Below, piece by piece: positions 34,427-42,075 of a stretch of DNA of 64,000 nt. The DNA comes from Clostridium acetobutylicum ATCC 824 (lineage in GTDB: Bacteria; Bacillota; Clostridia; Clostridiales; Clostridiaceae), in NCBI RefSeq assembly GCF_000008765.1, contig NC_003030.1:3506001-3570000 (forward strand). Direction: 5' to 3'. The position numbers and the translations under genes are program-made. How positions within the stretch are numbered: position 1 is the stretch's first letter; each line of letters starts with the position of its first letter. Below the pieces are notes generated by a model that saw nothing but the letters and a program-made list of their open reading frames with translations, ran no database searches and was not told where the DNA came from.

Positions 34427-34584
34427 TGTTTTTCCCCCTTTTAATCTATTTTTCACTTAATATAGTTTTATCCTATGAACTATATAATATTAATAGTATT
34501 ATACACTTAATTAAAATGAAAATATAATATAAATGTTCATTAACAAAAGATTTACACTTAAATACGAAGGGAAGTTATCAGAAC

Positions 34585-35280
34585 TTGTCTACAAAAGATA
34601 TTGATATATTGCAAAAAAACAAAATAAGTATTCCTAGCTTTGCTTGTGAATCTCTAACACTTGGTGCGCTATTAACTGTAGTTGGTGGTTTCTTAGATGC
34701 CTATACCTTTATAGGCCGTGGTGGTGTTTTTGCCAATGCCCAAACTGCAAACATTGTTCTTCTTGGTATAAATACCTTTAAAGGCGAATTTAAAAAGTCA
34801 CTAATTTATCTTTTACCTATTATAGCCTTTATTTTAGGAGTTTTTGCTGCTGAAATAATAAAAAAAAGTTCATCGCTACCGTTTATACCAAACTGGCAGA
34901 GATCAATTTTAATACTTGAAATAATCATACTTTTTATAATTGGCTTTATACCTAACTCCGTTTCTAATTCTATTATAAATATCACAGTTTCCTTTGTTGC
35001 ATCTCTCCAATACTGTTCCTTTAAAAAGCTTGGAAACTCAACCTATGCAACTACAATGTGTACAGGAAACTTACGTTCAGCTTCACTTTTGGCCTACACT
35101 GCATTTTCAAAAAGGGACAAAGAAGCTGCCGTAAAATCAATTCGATATTTTGCTATTATTTTTGCTTTTATATGCGGGGTATCTGTTGGTGGTTTTTTAA
35201 CTTTATTTACAGGTGTCCATGCAGTATGGTTGGTAGATATATTACTACTTATAATACTTATATTGATGGATTTAAAATGA
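34585..35280 (+). CDS. DUF1275 (YoaK-like) membrane protein
   Basis: 231 residues with about six membrane helices. Family traits are LGALLTVVGGFLDAYTFIGR near the start, FANAQTANIVLLGI, and TTMCTGNLRS in the second half. The function of DUF1275 proteins is unknown; some are annotated as permease-like. It starts with TTG at 34585; AAGGGAAG lies somewhat far upstream, so the start is moderately sure. It is divergent from a LysR gene. Confidence 0.82.
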   Translation: MSTKDIDILQKNKISIPSFACESLTLGALLTVVGGFLDAYTFIGRGGVFANAQTANIVLLGINTFKGEFKKSLIYLLPIIAFILGVFAAEIIKKSSSLPFIPNWQRSILILEIIILFIIGFIPNSVSNSIINITVSFVASLQYCSFKKLGNSTYATTMCTGNLRSASLLAYTAFSKRDKEAAVKSIRYFAIIFAFICGVSVGGFLTLFTGVHAVWLVDILLLIILILMDLK

Positions 35281-35286
35281 AAACAA

Positions 35287-35330
35287 GGGGTTATCGCAAT
35301 AATTTTTTAGTGCGACAGCCCCTAAATTTT
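35287..35330 (+). terminator. Terminator of the DUF1275 gene
   Basis: AGGGG with TCGCA pairs with TGCGA and CCCCT around a 12-base loop, followed by AAATTTTATT. Confidence 0.6.
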
Positions 35331-35392
35331 ATTCTCTGAACACTATATAAGCTATGTAATTAAGAGTTTCATAGTAACCGTTATAAAACAAA

Positions 35393-35902
35393 CTATTTCT
35401 TATAATAGTCTTTCTCAAATTCTATGCCATCAAAAGTTTGAATCTTTGGCCTTTGTTCTACATAATGCAGTTCATTATATATCTTATGAAATTCTTGAGG
35501 AACGTTTTTATCTATACTATAAAAAGAATCATTATAAGAAATTTTATCACCAAATATACTTATAGAAAGATCATCTTTATTATTATTGACCATAGTTATA
35601 GAAAATGCCCATCCCTTAACATGCGGATTAGGAATTTTCTTAATTTTTATAGATGTAAAAAATTTCTTTATTCTTTTTATATCATCACTGGAAGTAACTC
35701 TCTTCTCCATTACTGGATTACCAGTTCTAATAATTTTTATATACTTACATGAATAATTTAATAAGGACATATTTCTATTAGAATCAGGTTTACTAATCTT
35801 AACTTTCCTATTTTTAAAAACCCTCATACCAAATAAAATAACTCCTATCAATATAAAAATTAAGACTACAAATAAGATTTTTTTTAATCTACCTCTAAAC
35901 AT
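35393..35902 (-). CDS. Membrane-anchored protein of unknown function in the LXG locus
   Basis: 169 residues. One strong N-terminal helix (about 8-26, ILFVVLIFILIGVILFGM) with basic residues before it anchors the protein, and the rest would lie outside the membrane. No family is recognised. It is the last gene of the minus-strand LXG toxin/immunity array, 15 bp after the barstar-domain gene, so an immunity or accessory role is plausible but not shown. Confidence 0.6.
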   Translation of the reverse strand: MFRGRLKKILFVVLIFILIGVILFGMRVFKNRKVKISKPDSNRNMSLLNYSCKYIKIIRTGNPVMEKRVTSSDDIKRIKKFFTSIKIKKIPNPHVKGWAFSITMVNNNKDDLSISIFGDKISYNDSFYSIDKNVPQEFHKIYNELHYVEQRPKIQTFDGIEFEKDYYKK

Positions 35903-35917
35903 AAACTATTTTTTATA

Positions 35918-36856
35918 TTATATATAAACTACATAATCCGACCAAGCTTTACTTACAAACGCTGTATTATTTCCTCGACTACTTATAACTCTATAAAATA
36001 AAGGCATAACTGTAATTTTGTGTTCAACAAAAATTTCTATAATAGTATCAAAGAAAGATTTTTCTGGTTTACTATGAAAATAATCGTCTTCAAAAATTTT
36101 TGAGTTTTCTTTTTTGTTTCTCTCAATTTTATTTTCCCATTCCGTTATACTCAAGTTTTTCAATGCAATTTTATGATTCCTCCATACTAATTTAAACGGA
36201 GCACAGGCTTTAAATCCTCCAGTTAAACAATCTAAAATATTTAGCTCATCAGTTCCATAGTATCCACCAGGACCATTGATTGCTTCACCTAATGCACAGA
36301 AAAAAGATTCATAAGTGGTGATATTATTCCCATCTAAATAATATGTTTCATAACTAACATTTTCATATGGTTCATAATAAGATCGTTTATAACTAAAATG
36401 ATATATTTTAACTATATTCAACCATGCCTCTTTGTTTTCATCACTTAGTTTTATCCATTCATTTTTTTGGTTTGGTTTACCTGTTCTCCACTTATCCCAA
36501 ATTTCTATTTCATCTCCAGCAGTAATACTATTTAGAACTACAATCAGAGATAGTTTTGCATCATTTTTAATTTTTTCTAGTTCATTATGTTTTATTTCTT
36601 CAATTATGCTGAATTGATATTCACCTATTGATATTCCTTGAAAATCTAGTACATCTAAAGTACATGGTCCTATAATAGTAGCCTTACTTTTTTTTAAGTA
36701 TTTTAGGTATTCATCACATACTTGAAAATCAATAAGTTCTAATTTATGATATCTTACATTATCATTATTTAAAATAGAATCGCCATTTAACCCAATTATA
36801 TTTTGGCAGTAGCCTACTAATTCATCATCACAACTTAATGAAAATTTATATTTCAT
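35918..36856 (-). CDS. Barstar-domain immunity protein
   Basis: 312 residues in two parts. Residues about 1-160 match nothing I recognise. The C-terminal part contains FFCALGEAINGPGGYYG, then ILDCLTGGF and FKLVWRNH, the characteristic helix-loop-strand of barstar-like proteins that inhibit barnase-type RNases. Its position downstream of an LXG toxin and a toxin fragment indicates an immunity gene against an RNase toxin, possibly an orphan kept after its toxin decayed. The N-terminal part may be a separate immunity domain. Confidence 0.75.
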   Translation of the reverse strand: MKYKFSLSCDDELVGYCQNIIGLNGDSILNNDNVRYHKLELIDFQVCDEYLKYLKKSKATIIGPCTLDVLDFQGISIGEYQFSIIEEIKHNELEKIKNDAKLSLIVVLNSITAGDEIEIWDKWRTGKPNQKNEWIKLSDENKEAWLNIVKIYHFSYKRSYYEPYENVSYETYYLDGNNITTYESFFCALGEAINGPGGYYGTDELNILDCLTGGFKACAPFKLVWRNHKIALKNLSITEWENKIERNKKENSKIFEDDYFHSKPEKSFFDTIIEIFVEHKITVMPLFYRVISSRGNNTAFVSKAWSDYVVYI

Positions 36857-36890
36857 GTTATCACTCCTATTGTAAATATAATTACATTAA

Positions 36891-37079
36891 TTATTTACCG
36901 CCATCCGGAAACCATGGGCCAGGAAAAATCTTTATTCTATTATAATTATGATTTTCTACATAACCCATTTTAATAATATTTTTTGAACTATCATGCAATA
37001 CTAAAATCATATTATTGGTTTCTATGGGTTTCCCTTTAGAATCATAAACAACAGTACCATCTTTATTTTTTTCGTCAAT
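36891..37079 (-). pseudogene. C-terminal remnant of a toxin-like protein
   Basis: An open stretch of 62 codons ends at a TAA at 36891-36893 and reads ...NKDGTVVYDSKGK... ...IFPGPWFPDGGK. It has no start codon and no ribosome site; just upstream the same frame has TAA where the context (KW-stop-IDEKN) suggests a former Gln or other sense codon. It sits between two immunity genes, where polymorphic-toxin loci keep spare toxin C-termini. The upstream edge (37052-37093) matches the start region of the LXG gene at 34 of 42 bases. Confidence 0.6.
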
Positions 37080-37131
37080 TTACCACTTATATCTTATTTA
37101 AAATGCTTTTTATTTTATTATATACACTTAT

Positions 37132-37458
37132 TTATATTTCTCTAAAATAATCATCATGATATTCTCCATCTAAACCATAAATAACTTCATATTCAGCAAA
37201 CTCATCATCATTGTATTCTAATCGTATTTTAACAGATATGTATTTATATGTACCATCATTGGTATCATAATTTTGCCATGTATTTATTACATAAGCTACA
37301 CTGTGAAAAATTATTTTAATATCCTTTTCTTTTTTATCACCAAATACCTCATTATAATCTTCAGGTTCTTCCTCTTTGTAATAAAATATATAATTTTTAT
37401 AGTTTTTTAAAACCATTTCTTTCACATCATGTTCAGATAACCATTCTTCTAAATTCAT
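37132..37458 (-). CDS. Putative immunity protein of the LXG toxin
   Basis: 108 residues, acidic and soluble (YYKEEEPEDYNEVFGDKKEK, C-terminal DGEYHDDYFREI), with no recognised domain. Its ribosome site GGGAGG overlaps the stop codon of the toxin gene and the genes are 12 bp apart, so translation is coupled. Small acidic proteins encoded immediately after an LXG toxin are usually its specific immunity protein; that role is inferred from position. Confidence 0.68.
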   Translation of the reverse strand: MNLEEWLSEHDVKEMVLKNYKNYIFYYKEEEPEDYNEVFGDKKEKDIKIIFHSVAYVINTWQNYDTNDGTYKYISVKIRLEYNDDEFAEYEVIYGLDGEYHDDYFREI

Positions 37459-37470
37459 ATATTAGCCTCC

Positions 37471-38571
37471 CTAATGCATTCCTTTTCTAAAGTAATCAAA
37501 TATAATTTCACCATTACTATTCTTATAACCTAAAATTCGATAATCTCCATACTCTTTATTTTTTACTTTTATTTCATATGTATATATTTTATCTCCTTTT
37601 TTCATTCCTGGACCTTTTAGTTTCTTAATTCCATTTTGACCTTCTGCACCTACTATACCCTTATTTTTAGCTTTTTCAAAAGCTTCAATGCCTTTTTGTC
37701 CCCATTTTTTCTTTATATCTTTTATAGCCTTTGGAGTAATTTCGCTAGGATTATTATAGCCCTTTTCCATCTTACTAAGATAAAAGCTCCCCTTAGCAAA
37801 ATCACTACCAAAATGTGAAAGAGAAGAGCCTATCATTCCAACACCGTGTGCAGCTACCGCAACACCAACACTTTCTACTGCTGGTACTGCCGGCGCAGCA
37901 GCTCCATCGGTAGCTAATGTTAGTGCTCCTGCACCAAATCCTCCTACCCCCATAATGGACAGTCCACCAAAAAGCTCTAATGTTCCTTGTACTTCACCTT
38001 CTAAATCTCCAGCCATTTTACCGTACTGATATGCTGCTAAAACTCCATACCTGTTTTCATTCTCTAACTTATATATTAATCTTTTATCATTATATACGCC
38101 TAATAAACCAGGCAAACCAAGTGCTAAATTATTGGCAACAGAAACTGCCGCACCTAATTCAAAATATCCTATACCACTTCCTACCTTACTTGCATATCCT
38201 ACAGCCTTTTTCATATTACTTATAGTTTCTTTTGAATCAGTAACTTTTGAGAATTTCTCTTCTCCTCTAATTATAGTATTTAATTTTATACCATTGCCAC
38301 TATCCTTATCTGCTTTTATTATAGCATCTTTTGCCTTACTTAATTGTATTGATAATTTATATAGCGTTTCTGTTACTTCTTTACCCGATTTTAAGACATC
38401 ATCTATATTCCTTTGTATTTCTATTGATGAAGCTCCTACATATACATTTTTAACTCCATTTTGTGCTTGTCTTAATCTATTTATCGCAGTAGTTGACATA
38501 TCCCCCATTTGCTTAAATTTAGATATCATGGAGTCCATAATACGCACTTCCATCTTTATTTTGTCCGCCAA
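37471..38571 (-). CDS. LXG-type polymorphic toxin
   Basis: 366 residues. Residues about 1-115 form a helical WXG/LXG-like export domain (MISKFKQMGDMSTTAINRL, ASSIEIQRNIDDVLKSGKEV). A Gly/Ala-rich hydrophobic middle follows (about 130-255). A basic C-terminal toxin part of about 100 residues starts near ITPKAIKDIKKKWGQKG and ends YEIKVKNKEYGDYRILGYKN plus a short tail, vaguely RelE/ParE-like. LXG toxins are exported by type VII secretion against competitors; no secretion genes are in the window. The start is TTG with AAGGAAG about ten bases upstream. The next gene is the probable immunity gene. Confidence 0.75.
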   Translation of the reverse strand: MADKIKMEVRIMDSMISKFKQMGDMSTTAINRLRQAQNGVKNVYVGASSIEIQRNIDDVLKSGKEVTETLYKLSIQLSKAKDAIIKADKDSGNGIKLNTIIRGEEKFSKVTDSKETISNMKKAVGYASKVGSGIGYFELGAAVSVANNLALGLPGLLGVYNDKRLIYKLENENRYGVLAAYQYGKMAGDLEGEVQGTLELFGGLSIMGVGGFGAGALTLATDGAAAPAVPAVESVGVAVAAHGVGMIGSSLSHFGSDFAKGSFYLSKMEKGYNNPSEITPKAIKDIKKKWGQKGIEAFEKAKNKGIVGAEGQNGIKKLKGPGMKKGDKIYTYEIKVKNKEYGDYRILGYKNSNGEIIFDYFRKGMH

Positions 38572-38750
38572 TTTACCACTTCTTCCTTAGTATAACTCAT
38601 TTTTTTATAATACTATTTTTAGTAAATTATATCAACTATTTTAATTATTATTTTAATCTAATTAACAAACATCCCTTAAATTTTAACTATTATAATGCAA
38701 AAATTACGATAATAAAAAGTAGCTATAGGCAACAAAACAACATATTGAAT

Positions 38751-38811
38751 TACGGCATAGTATAATTTATACAATTGACAATGCCGTAGCATTAAAAATA
38801 TGCTACGGCAT
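38751..38811. repeat. Alternative hairpins built from ATGCCGTA elements
   Basis: ATGCCGTAGCAT (38781-38792) pairs perfectly with ATGCTACGGCAT (38800-38811). A further TACGGCAT at 38751-38758 can pair with the same ATGCCGTA, so two mutually exclusive stems are possible. No long T run follows on either strand, so terminator function is uncertain. It is located between the LXG gene start and the end of the MFS gene. Confidence 0.5.
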
Positions 38812-38823
38812 CGTCCTTTTGTT

Positions 38824-40590
38824 TTATATATTATTTTTAACTCTCATCTTTTTATTCTCCAGCATTAGAGCTGCTATAAAACCCACCAATGCTATTATTC
38901 CTGCAGCAATAAACATGTTTTTATAACCTGAGCTTATGGTACTCTGAAAGGTACTTTCAATTACTGCTCTTTTTTGGTCAATCTTATTCAAATAATCCGC
39001 CTTCCAACTAGAAAACACTTTATTTAAATCTATATGTGGCGCCATTTTAGAAGTAGGCCCCATCTGCCTTAAAATTTGCGCCTTTATTCCAGGAAGCATT
39101 TTATCAATTATGCTTGCTGCAAACTCCTTTAGCACCTTTACTATATTAGTTACATCCGCTGACTGAAACTTTGATATAGCTGCATTTGAAATCTTCCCAC
39201 TGCCTGATAATTTAGATATATCAATTGTCCTTACAGCACTCTTACCTTGTAAAAAAACTGGAACCGAAATTTGCGGCATCACCGACATAATATTTCCTTG
39301 AACTCTTTTACCTGCTTCTGATATAAAATTTATCATTATATTCGGAGAAACTGCTACACCGATTGATCTTATAAGTGATAAAGTTGAAAGAGCCGATGCA
39401 GATTCCTTCTCATCCACAAATGATAACATCAAATAGTTGAGTGGAGTTCCCATTGTAAAGCCCATTCCGAAACCTACAAACACAAGTCCTATCATAATAG
39501 AAATAAAATTTGGATTTGAGGTTGTATAAAAAGCTAAGAAAAAGGTTCCAAAAACTGTACAAATCATTCCAAGAGCTGTAACAAGTTTAGCTGAATACTT
39601 ATCTATAAATTTGCCCCCAAGTGGAGCGCTTACTCCAGCGAAAACAGACATGAAGGTTACTAAATATCCTCCATTTCCCGTCTTCAATTTCAATATATTT
39701 TCAGCAAACTGGGGAATGAATATAACTGCCATAAGTCCTACTCCCGTTATAAAACCAAGTATTAAAGTTAAAAGTATTTGTTTTTCTTTAAAATATCTTA
39801 AATTCAGGATTGGATCTTCTGCTTTTTTCTCTATAACTATAAATATGGGTAAAGTAATAAAAAATACTATTAAGAAGGGATACACTACTGAACTTCGTAA
39901 GCTCTTAACAATATCTGAAAAGTTCAAGTTAGTCAAAGCATACATAAGACTTAAAATCATGGCACTCAGCACAATGCTTCCTTTTAAATCCATCTTCTTT
40001 TTTGCCTCTCCAAGATTCTCTTTTAAATTAACACTCAGCGCTAAGATAATTAAGCTTATAGGAAGGTTTATAAAGAATATCCAACCCCAATGGTTATTCC
40101 CTGCTAAATTCAAAACAGAAGATCCCATTGTAGGTCCTAAAATAGTTGCAATTCCGTAAATGCCTCCTACAAAACCTAGTGCAGTACCTCTTTTTTCAGG
40201 CGGAAAGCTGACTCCTATAAATGCATTAGCTATAGGCATAATCCCTCCACCACCGATAGCTTGAATTACTCTAGCTACTAGAAAAAATGTGTAGTTGCCA
40301 TAAAAGTTTGAAACCCCACAAAGGAAAGACCCTAAAGCAAAGGTTGCTATACTAATAACATAGACTTTCTTCCTTCCATATCTATCAGAAAGCTTACTAA
40401 CTATTGGCATAGATACAGCATAAGCTAAAGTGTATATTGTCACCATCCAGACACTAAGACTTTCACCTATTCCAAAGCTGCTTCTTATAACATCTCTGGC
40501 AGGCGATACAATTCCGCTATCTATCGCACCCATAAAAATCCCCAATAAAAAGATTGCTAATGCAATAATTCTTTTTTTGTCTTTACTCAT
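38824..40590 (-). CDS. MFS drug exporter, DHA2 family
   Basis: 588 residues with about 14 membrane helices. The opening LGIFMGAIDSGIVSPARDVI, the loop motif LSDRYGRKKVY and the motif-C-like YGIATILGPTMG mark a proton-driven DHA2 exporter. A soluble extracytoplasmic insert of about 110 residues lies before the last helix (about 430-550), as in a subset of Firmicutes exporters. AAAGGGG supports the ATG at 40590. It lies 44 bp downstream of a TetR gene on the same strand; TGAAC-N3-GTTCA dyads sit before both genes. The natural substrate is unknown. Confidence 0.88.
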   Translation of the reverse strand: MSKDKKRIIALAIFLLGIFMGAIDSGIVSPARDVIRSSFGIGESLSVWMVTIYTLAYAVSMPIVSKLSDRYGRKKVYVISIATFALGSFLCGVSNFYGNYTFFLVARVIQAIGGGGIMPIANAFIGVSFPPEKRGTALGFVGGIYGIATILGPTMGSSVLNLAGNNHWGWIFFINLPISLIILALSVNLKENLGEAKKKMDLKGSIVLSAMILSLMYALTNLNFSDIVKSLRSSVVYPFLIVFFITLPIFIVIEKKAEDPILNLRYFKEKQILLTLILGFITGVGLMAVIFIPQFAENILKLKTGNGGYLVTFMSVFAGVSAPLGGKFIDKYSAKLVTALGMICTVFGTFFLAFYTTSNPNFISIMIGLVFVGFGMGFTMGTPLNYLMLSFVDEKESASALSTLSLIRSIGVAVSPNIMINFISEAGKRVQGNIMSVMPQISVPVFLQGKSAVRTIDISKLSGSGKISNAAISKFQSADVTNIVKVLKEFAASIIDKMLPGIKAQILRQMGPTSKMAPHIDLNKVFSSWKADYLNKIDQKRAVIESTFQSTISSGYKNMFIAAGIIALVGFIAALMLENKKMRVKNNI

Positions 40591-40604
40591 AATATTCCCC
40601 TTTC

Positions 40605-40617
40605 TGAACATTGTTCA
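40605..40617 (-). promoter_or_regulatory. TetR operator before the MFS gene
   Basis: TGAACATTGTTCA is a dyad of form TGAAC-N3-GTTCA, in the 44-bp gap between TetR and MFS genes. The same form recurs at 41185-41199. Confidence 0.6.
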
Positions 40618-40634
40618 TTTAGATTTAAAAAAAA

Positions 40635-41165
40635 TTATATCTTCATATGTTCATATAATTCATCAAATGTTATATATTTATTCTTGCTTAAGTATATAAG
40701 ATTAGAAACTACAAAGTGTGTAAGTTTTTCAGATGAAAGTTCAGATTTTATATTACCCCTACTTCTTTCTACCTTAAGTATCTCTTCCACTTTAATATAA
40801 ATATCTTTTATATCTGAACTGGCCTCACTTTTATATCCCTCCAGCATTGCAATTTCATAAAAGATAGATATATACCTATGCACAAATCCTTCTATAGCTA
40901 GGTATACCTTTCTTATCTTTTCTTTTAATTCTTCCTTTGAATCTGTAAGTGCTTCTAGGGATCTTATAGTTGCTTTCCAATCATCCTTAAAAATTTCACC
41001 TACAAAATCCTCTTTGCTTTTAAAATAATTATAAAAAGTACCTATTGCTATATCTGAATTTTTTGCTATTGTTCTTATACTTAGTTCTCTATAGCTTTTT
41101 TCCATAAGTGTTTTTCTACCCTCTAATATAAGTTTTTCTCTTATATTTTCAATTATCTTAGGCAT
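40635..41165 (-). CDS. TetR-family transcriptional regulator
   Basis: 176 residues with an N-terminal helix-turn-helix (LSIRTIAKNSDIAIGTFYNY then FKSKEDF) and a helical C-terminal domain. GGGGG lies eight bases before ATG 41165, preferred over an in-frame TTG further upstream. It is first in a two-gene unit with the MFS exporter. Matching dyads before each gene suggest it represses itself and the exporter and is released by an exported compound. Confidence 0.9.
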   Translation of the reverse strand: MPKIIENIREKLILEGRKTLMEKSYRELSIRTIAKNSDIAIGTFYNYFKSKEDFVGEIFKDDWKATIRSLEALTDSKEELKEKIRKVYLAIEGFVHRYISIFYEIAMLEGYKSEASSDIKDIYIKVEEILKVERSRGNIKSELSSEKLTHFVVSNLIYLSKNKYITFDELYEHMKI

Positions 41166-41184
41166 TTTGTCATCCCCCAACTTT

Positions 41185-41199
41185 ATGAACCATGTTCAT
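41185..41199 (-). promoter_or_regulatory. TetR operator before the regulator gene
   Basis: ATGAACCATGTTCAT, a perfect dyad of form TGAAC-N3-GTTCA, lies 20 bases before the TetR start. Confidence 0.6.
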
Positions 41200-41299
41200 A
41201 TTGTACTTTATTTTACAATTAATTGTCAATTAAAAATTTACCAAAACAGTAATTCACCTATTACACTTTTATGTATTTAATTTCCTTAAGATATCTTAT

Positions 41300-41827
41300 C
41301 TATACAGTCCTTAAGCCACTCCACATAGGTCTTTCTCTCATAACCGCTCCATTTAAAACAATGTAGTCGCCAAACTCTGGAGAATGAACCTTAGATACGT
41401 CTTTTTCACTTAAAAGCATCTCCATACACTCCTCAAGATGTTCTAATTTTTCTGTGTGTTTTTCCAATGCAATTTTAAACTGCCTAAGTAGTGTTTCATC
41501 ATCCATCTCATCACAAAAATACGCCTTTAGTCTAAAAATATCCTTAGGTGTAGGTTCCAGAGGTTCATCCTTTTTTAGCCACTTTTGTAAAGCCTCTTTC
41601 CCATTTTCCGTTATGGTATATAATTTTTTTTCTAATTTTTCCCCTTGTATAACGGTTTTATATGAAATTAGCCCCTCATCTGTTAACTTTTTTAGCTCAG
41701 GATAAATTTGACTGTGTTTAGCATACCAAAACTCTACTAAACCAGAATTAAATTCCTTTGCTATATCATATCCTGTTAGTGGTTTTCTATTTATTAATCC
41801 TAAAATTGCATATTTTAAATTTCTCAC
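41300..41827 (-). CDS. PadR-family regulator, C-terminus apparently frameshifted
   Basis: 175 residues as encoded. The N-terminal winged helix (LKYAILGLINRKPLTGYDIA, then HSQIYPELKKLTDEGLI) is PadR, followed by a helical C-terminal domain typical of the PadR/VirR branch. The frame ends RERPMWSGLRTV, but a one-base shift near 41328 gives YVEWLKDCIDKIS and a stop at 41286, the ending expected for this family. Hence one base is probably missing here, by mutation or sequencing error. It is divergent from 2-enoate reductase, whose -35 overlaps an ATGT-N8-ACAT site. Confidence 0.85.
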   Translation of the reverse strand: MRNLKYAILGLINRKPLTGYDIAKEFNSGLVEFWYAKHSQIYPELKKLTDEGLISYKTVIQGEKLEKKLYTITENGKEALQKWLKKDEPLEPTPKDIFRLKAYFCDEMDDETLLRQFKIALEKHTEKLEHLEECMEMLLSEKDVSKVHSPEFGDYIVLNGAVMRERPMWSGLRTV

Positions 41828-41967
41828 TTAATTGCACCTCATTCTTTTTTATAAGCTTTACTACACTATGTTTACTTTAATTACTTCCCAAATTTAAAAA
41901 TTATATTAACGTTACTTAACATTCTATCATCATTGGATGCAGAATAAAATATCTTATAAATATAAAC

Positions 41968-42006
41968 ATGTATACATTGACATATTTCTCTAAACAATAT
42001 TATAAT
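41968..42006 (+). promoter_or_regulatory. 2-enoate reductase promoter with PadR operator
   Basis: -35 TTGACA (41977-41982) and -10 TATAAT (42001-42006) are 18 bp apart. ATGTATACATTGACAT (41968-41983) fits the PadR consensus ATGT-N8-ACAT and covers the -35. Confidence 0.72.
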
Positions 42007-42075
42007 ATATACGAAATATAAAGTATTATAAAAAAATTTGTCTAATATTTAACAATGTTATTGAGGAGGGTACTT

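Noticed and set aside
38556-38600. 14-codon frame (MSYTKEEVVNWRTK) overlapping the LXG start
   Set aside because: It has no ribosome site and is too short to call; it may be a relic of the recombined edge.
39611-40159. 182-codon open frame on the plus strand
   Set aside because: It is antisense to the MFS exporter; hydrophobic codons mirrored from membrane helices explain the frame.
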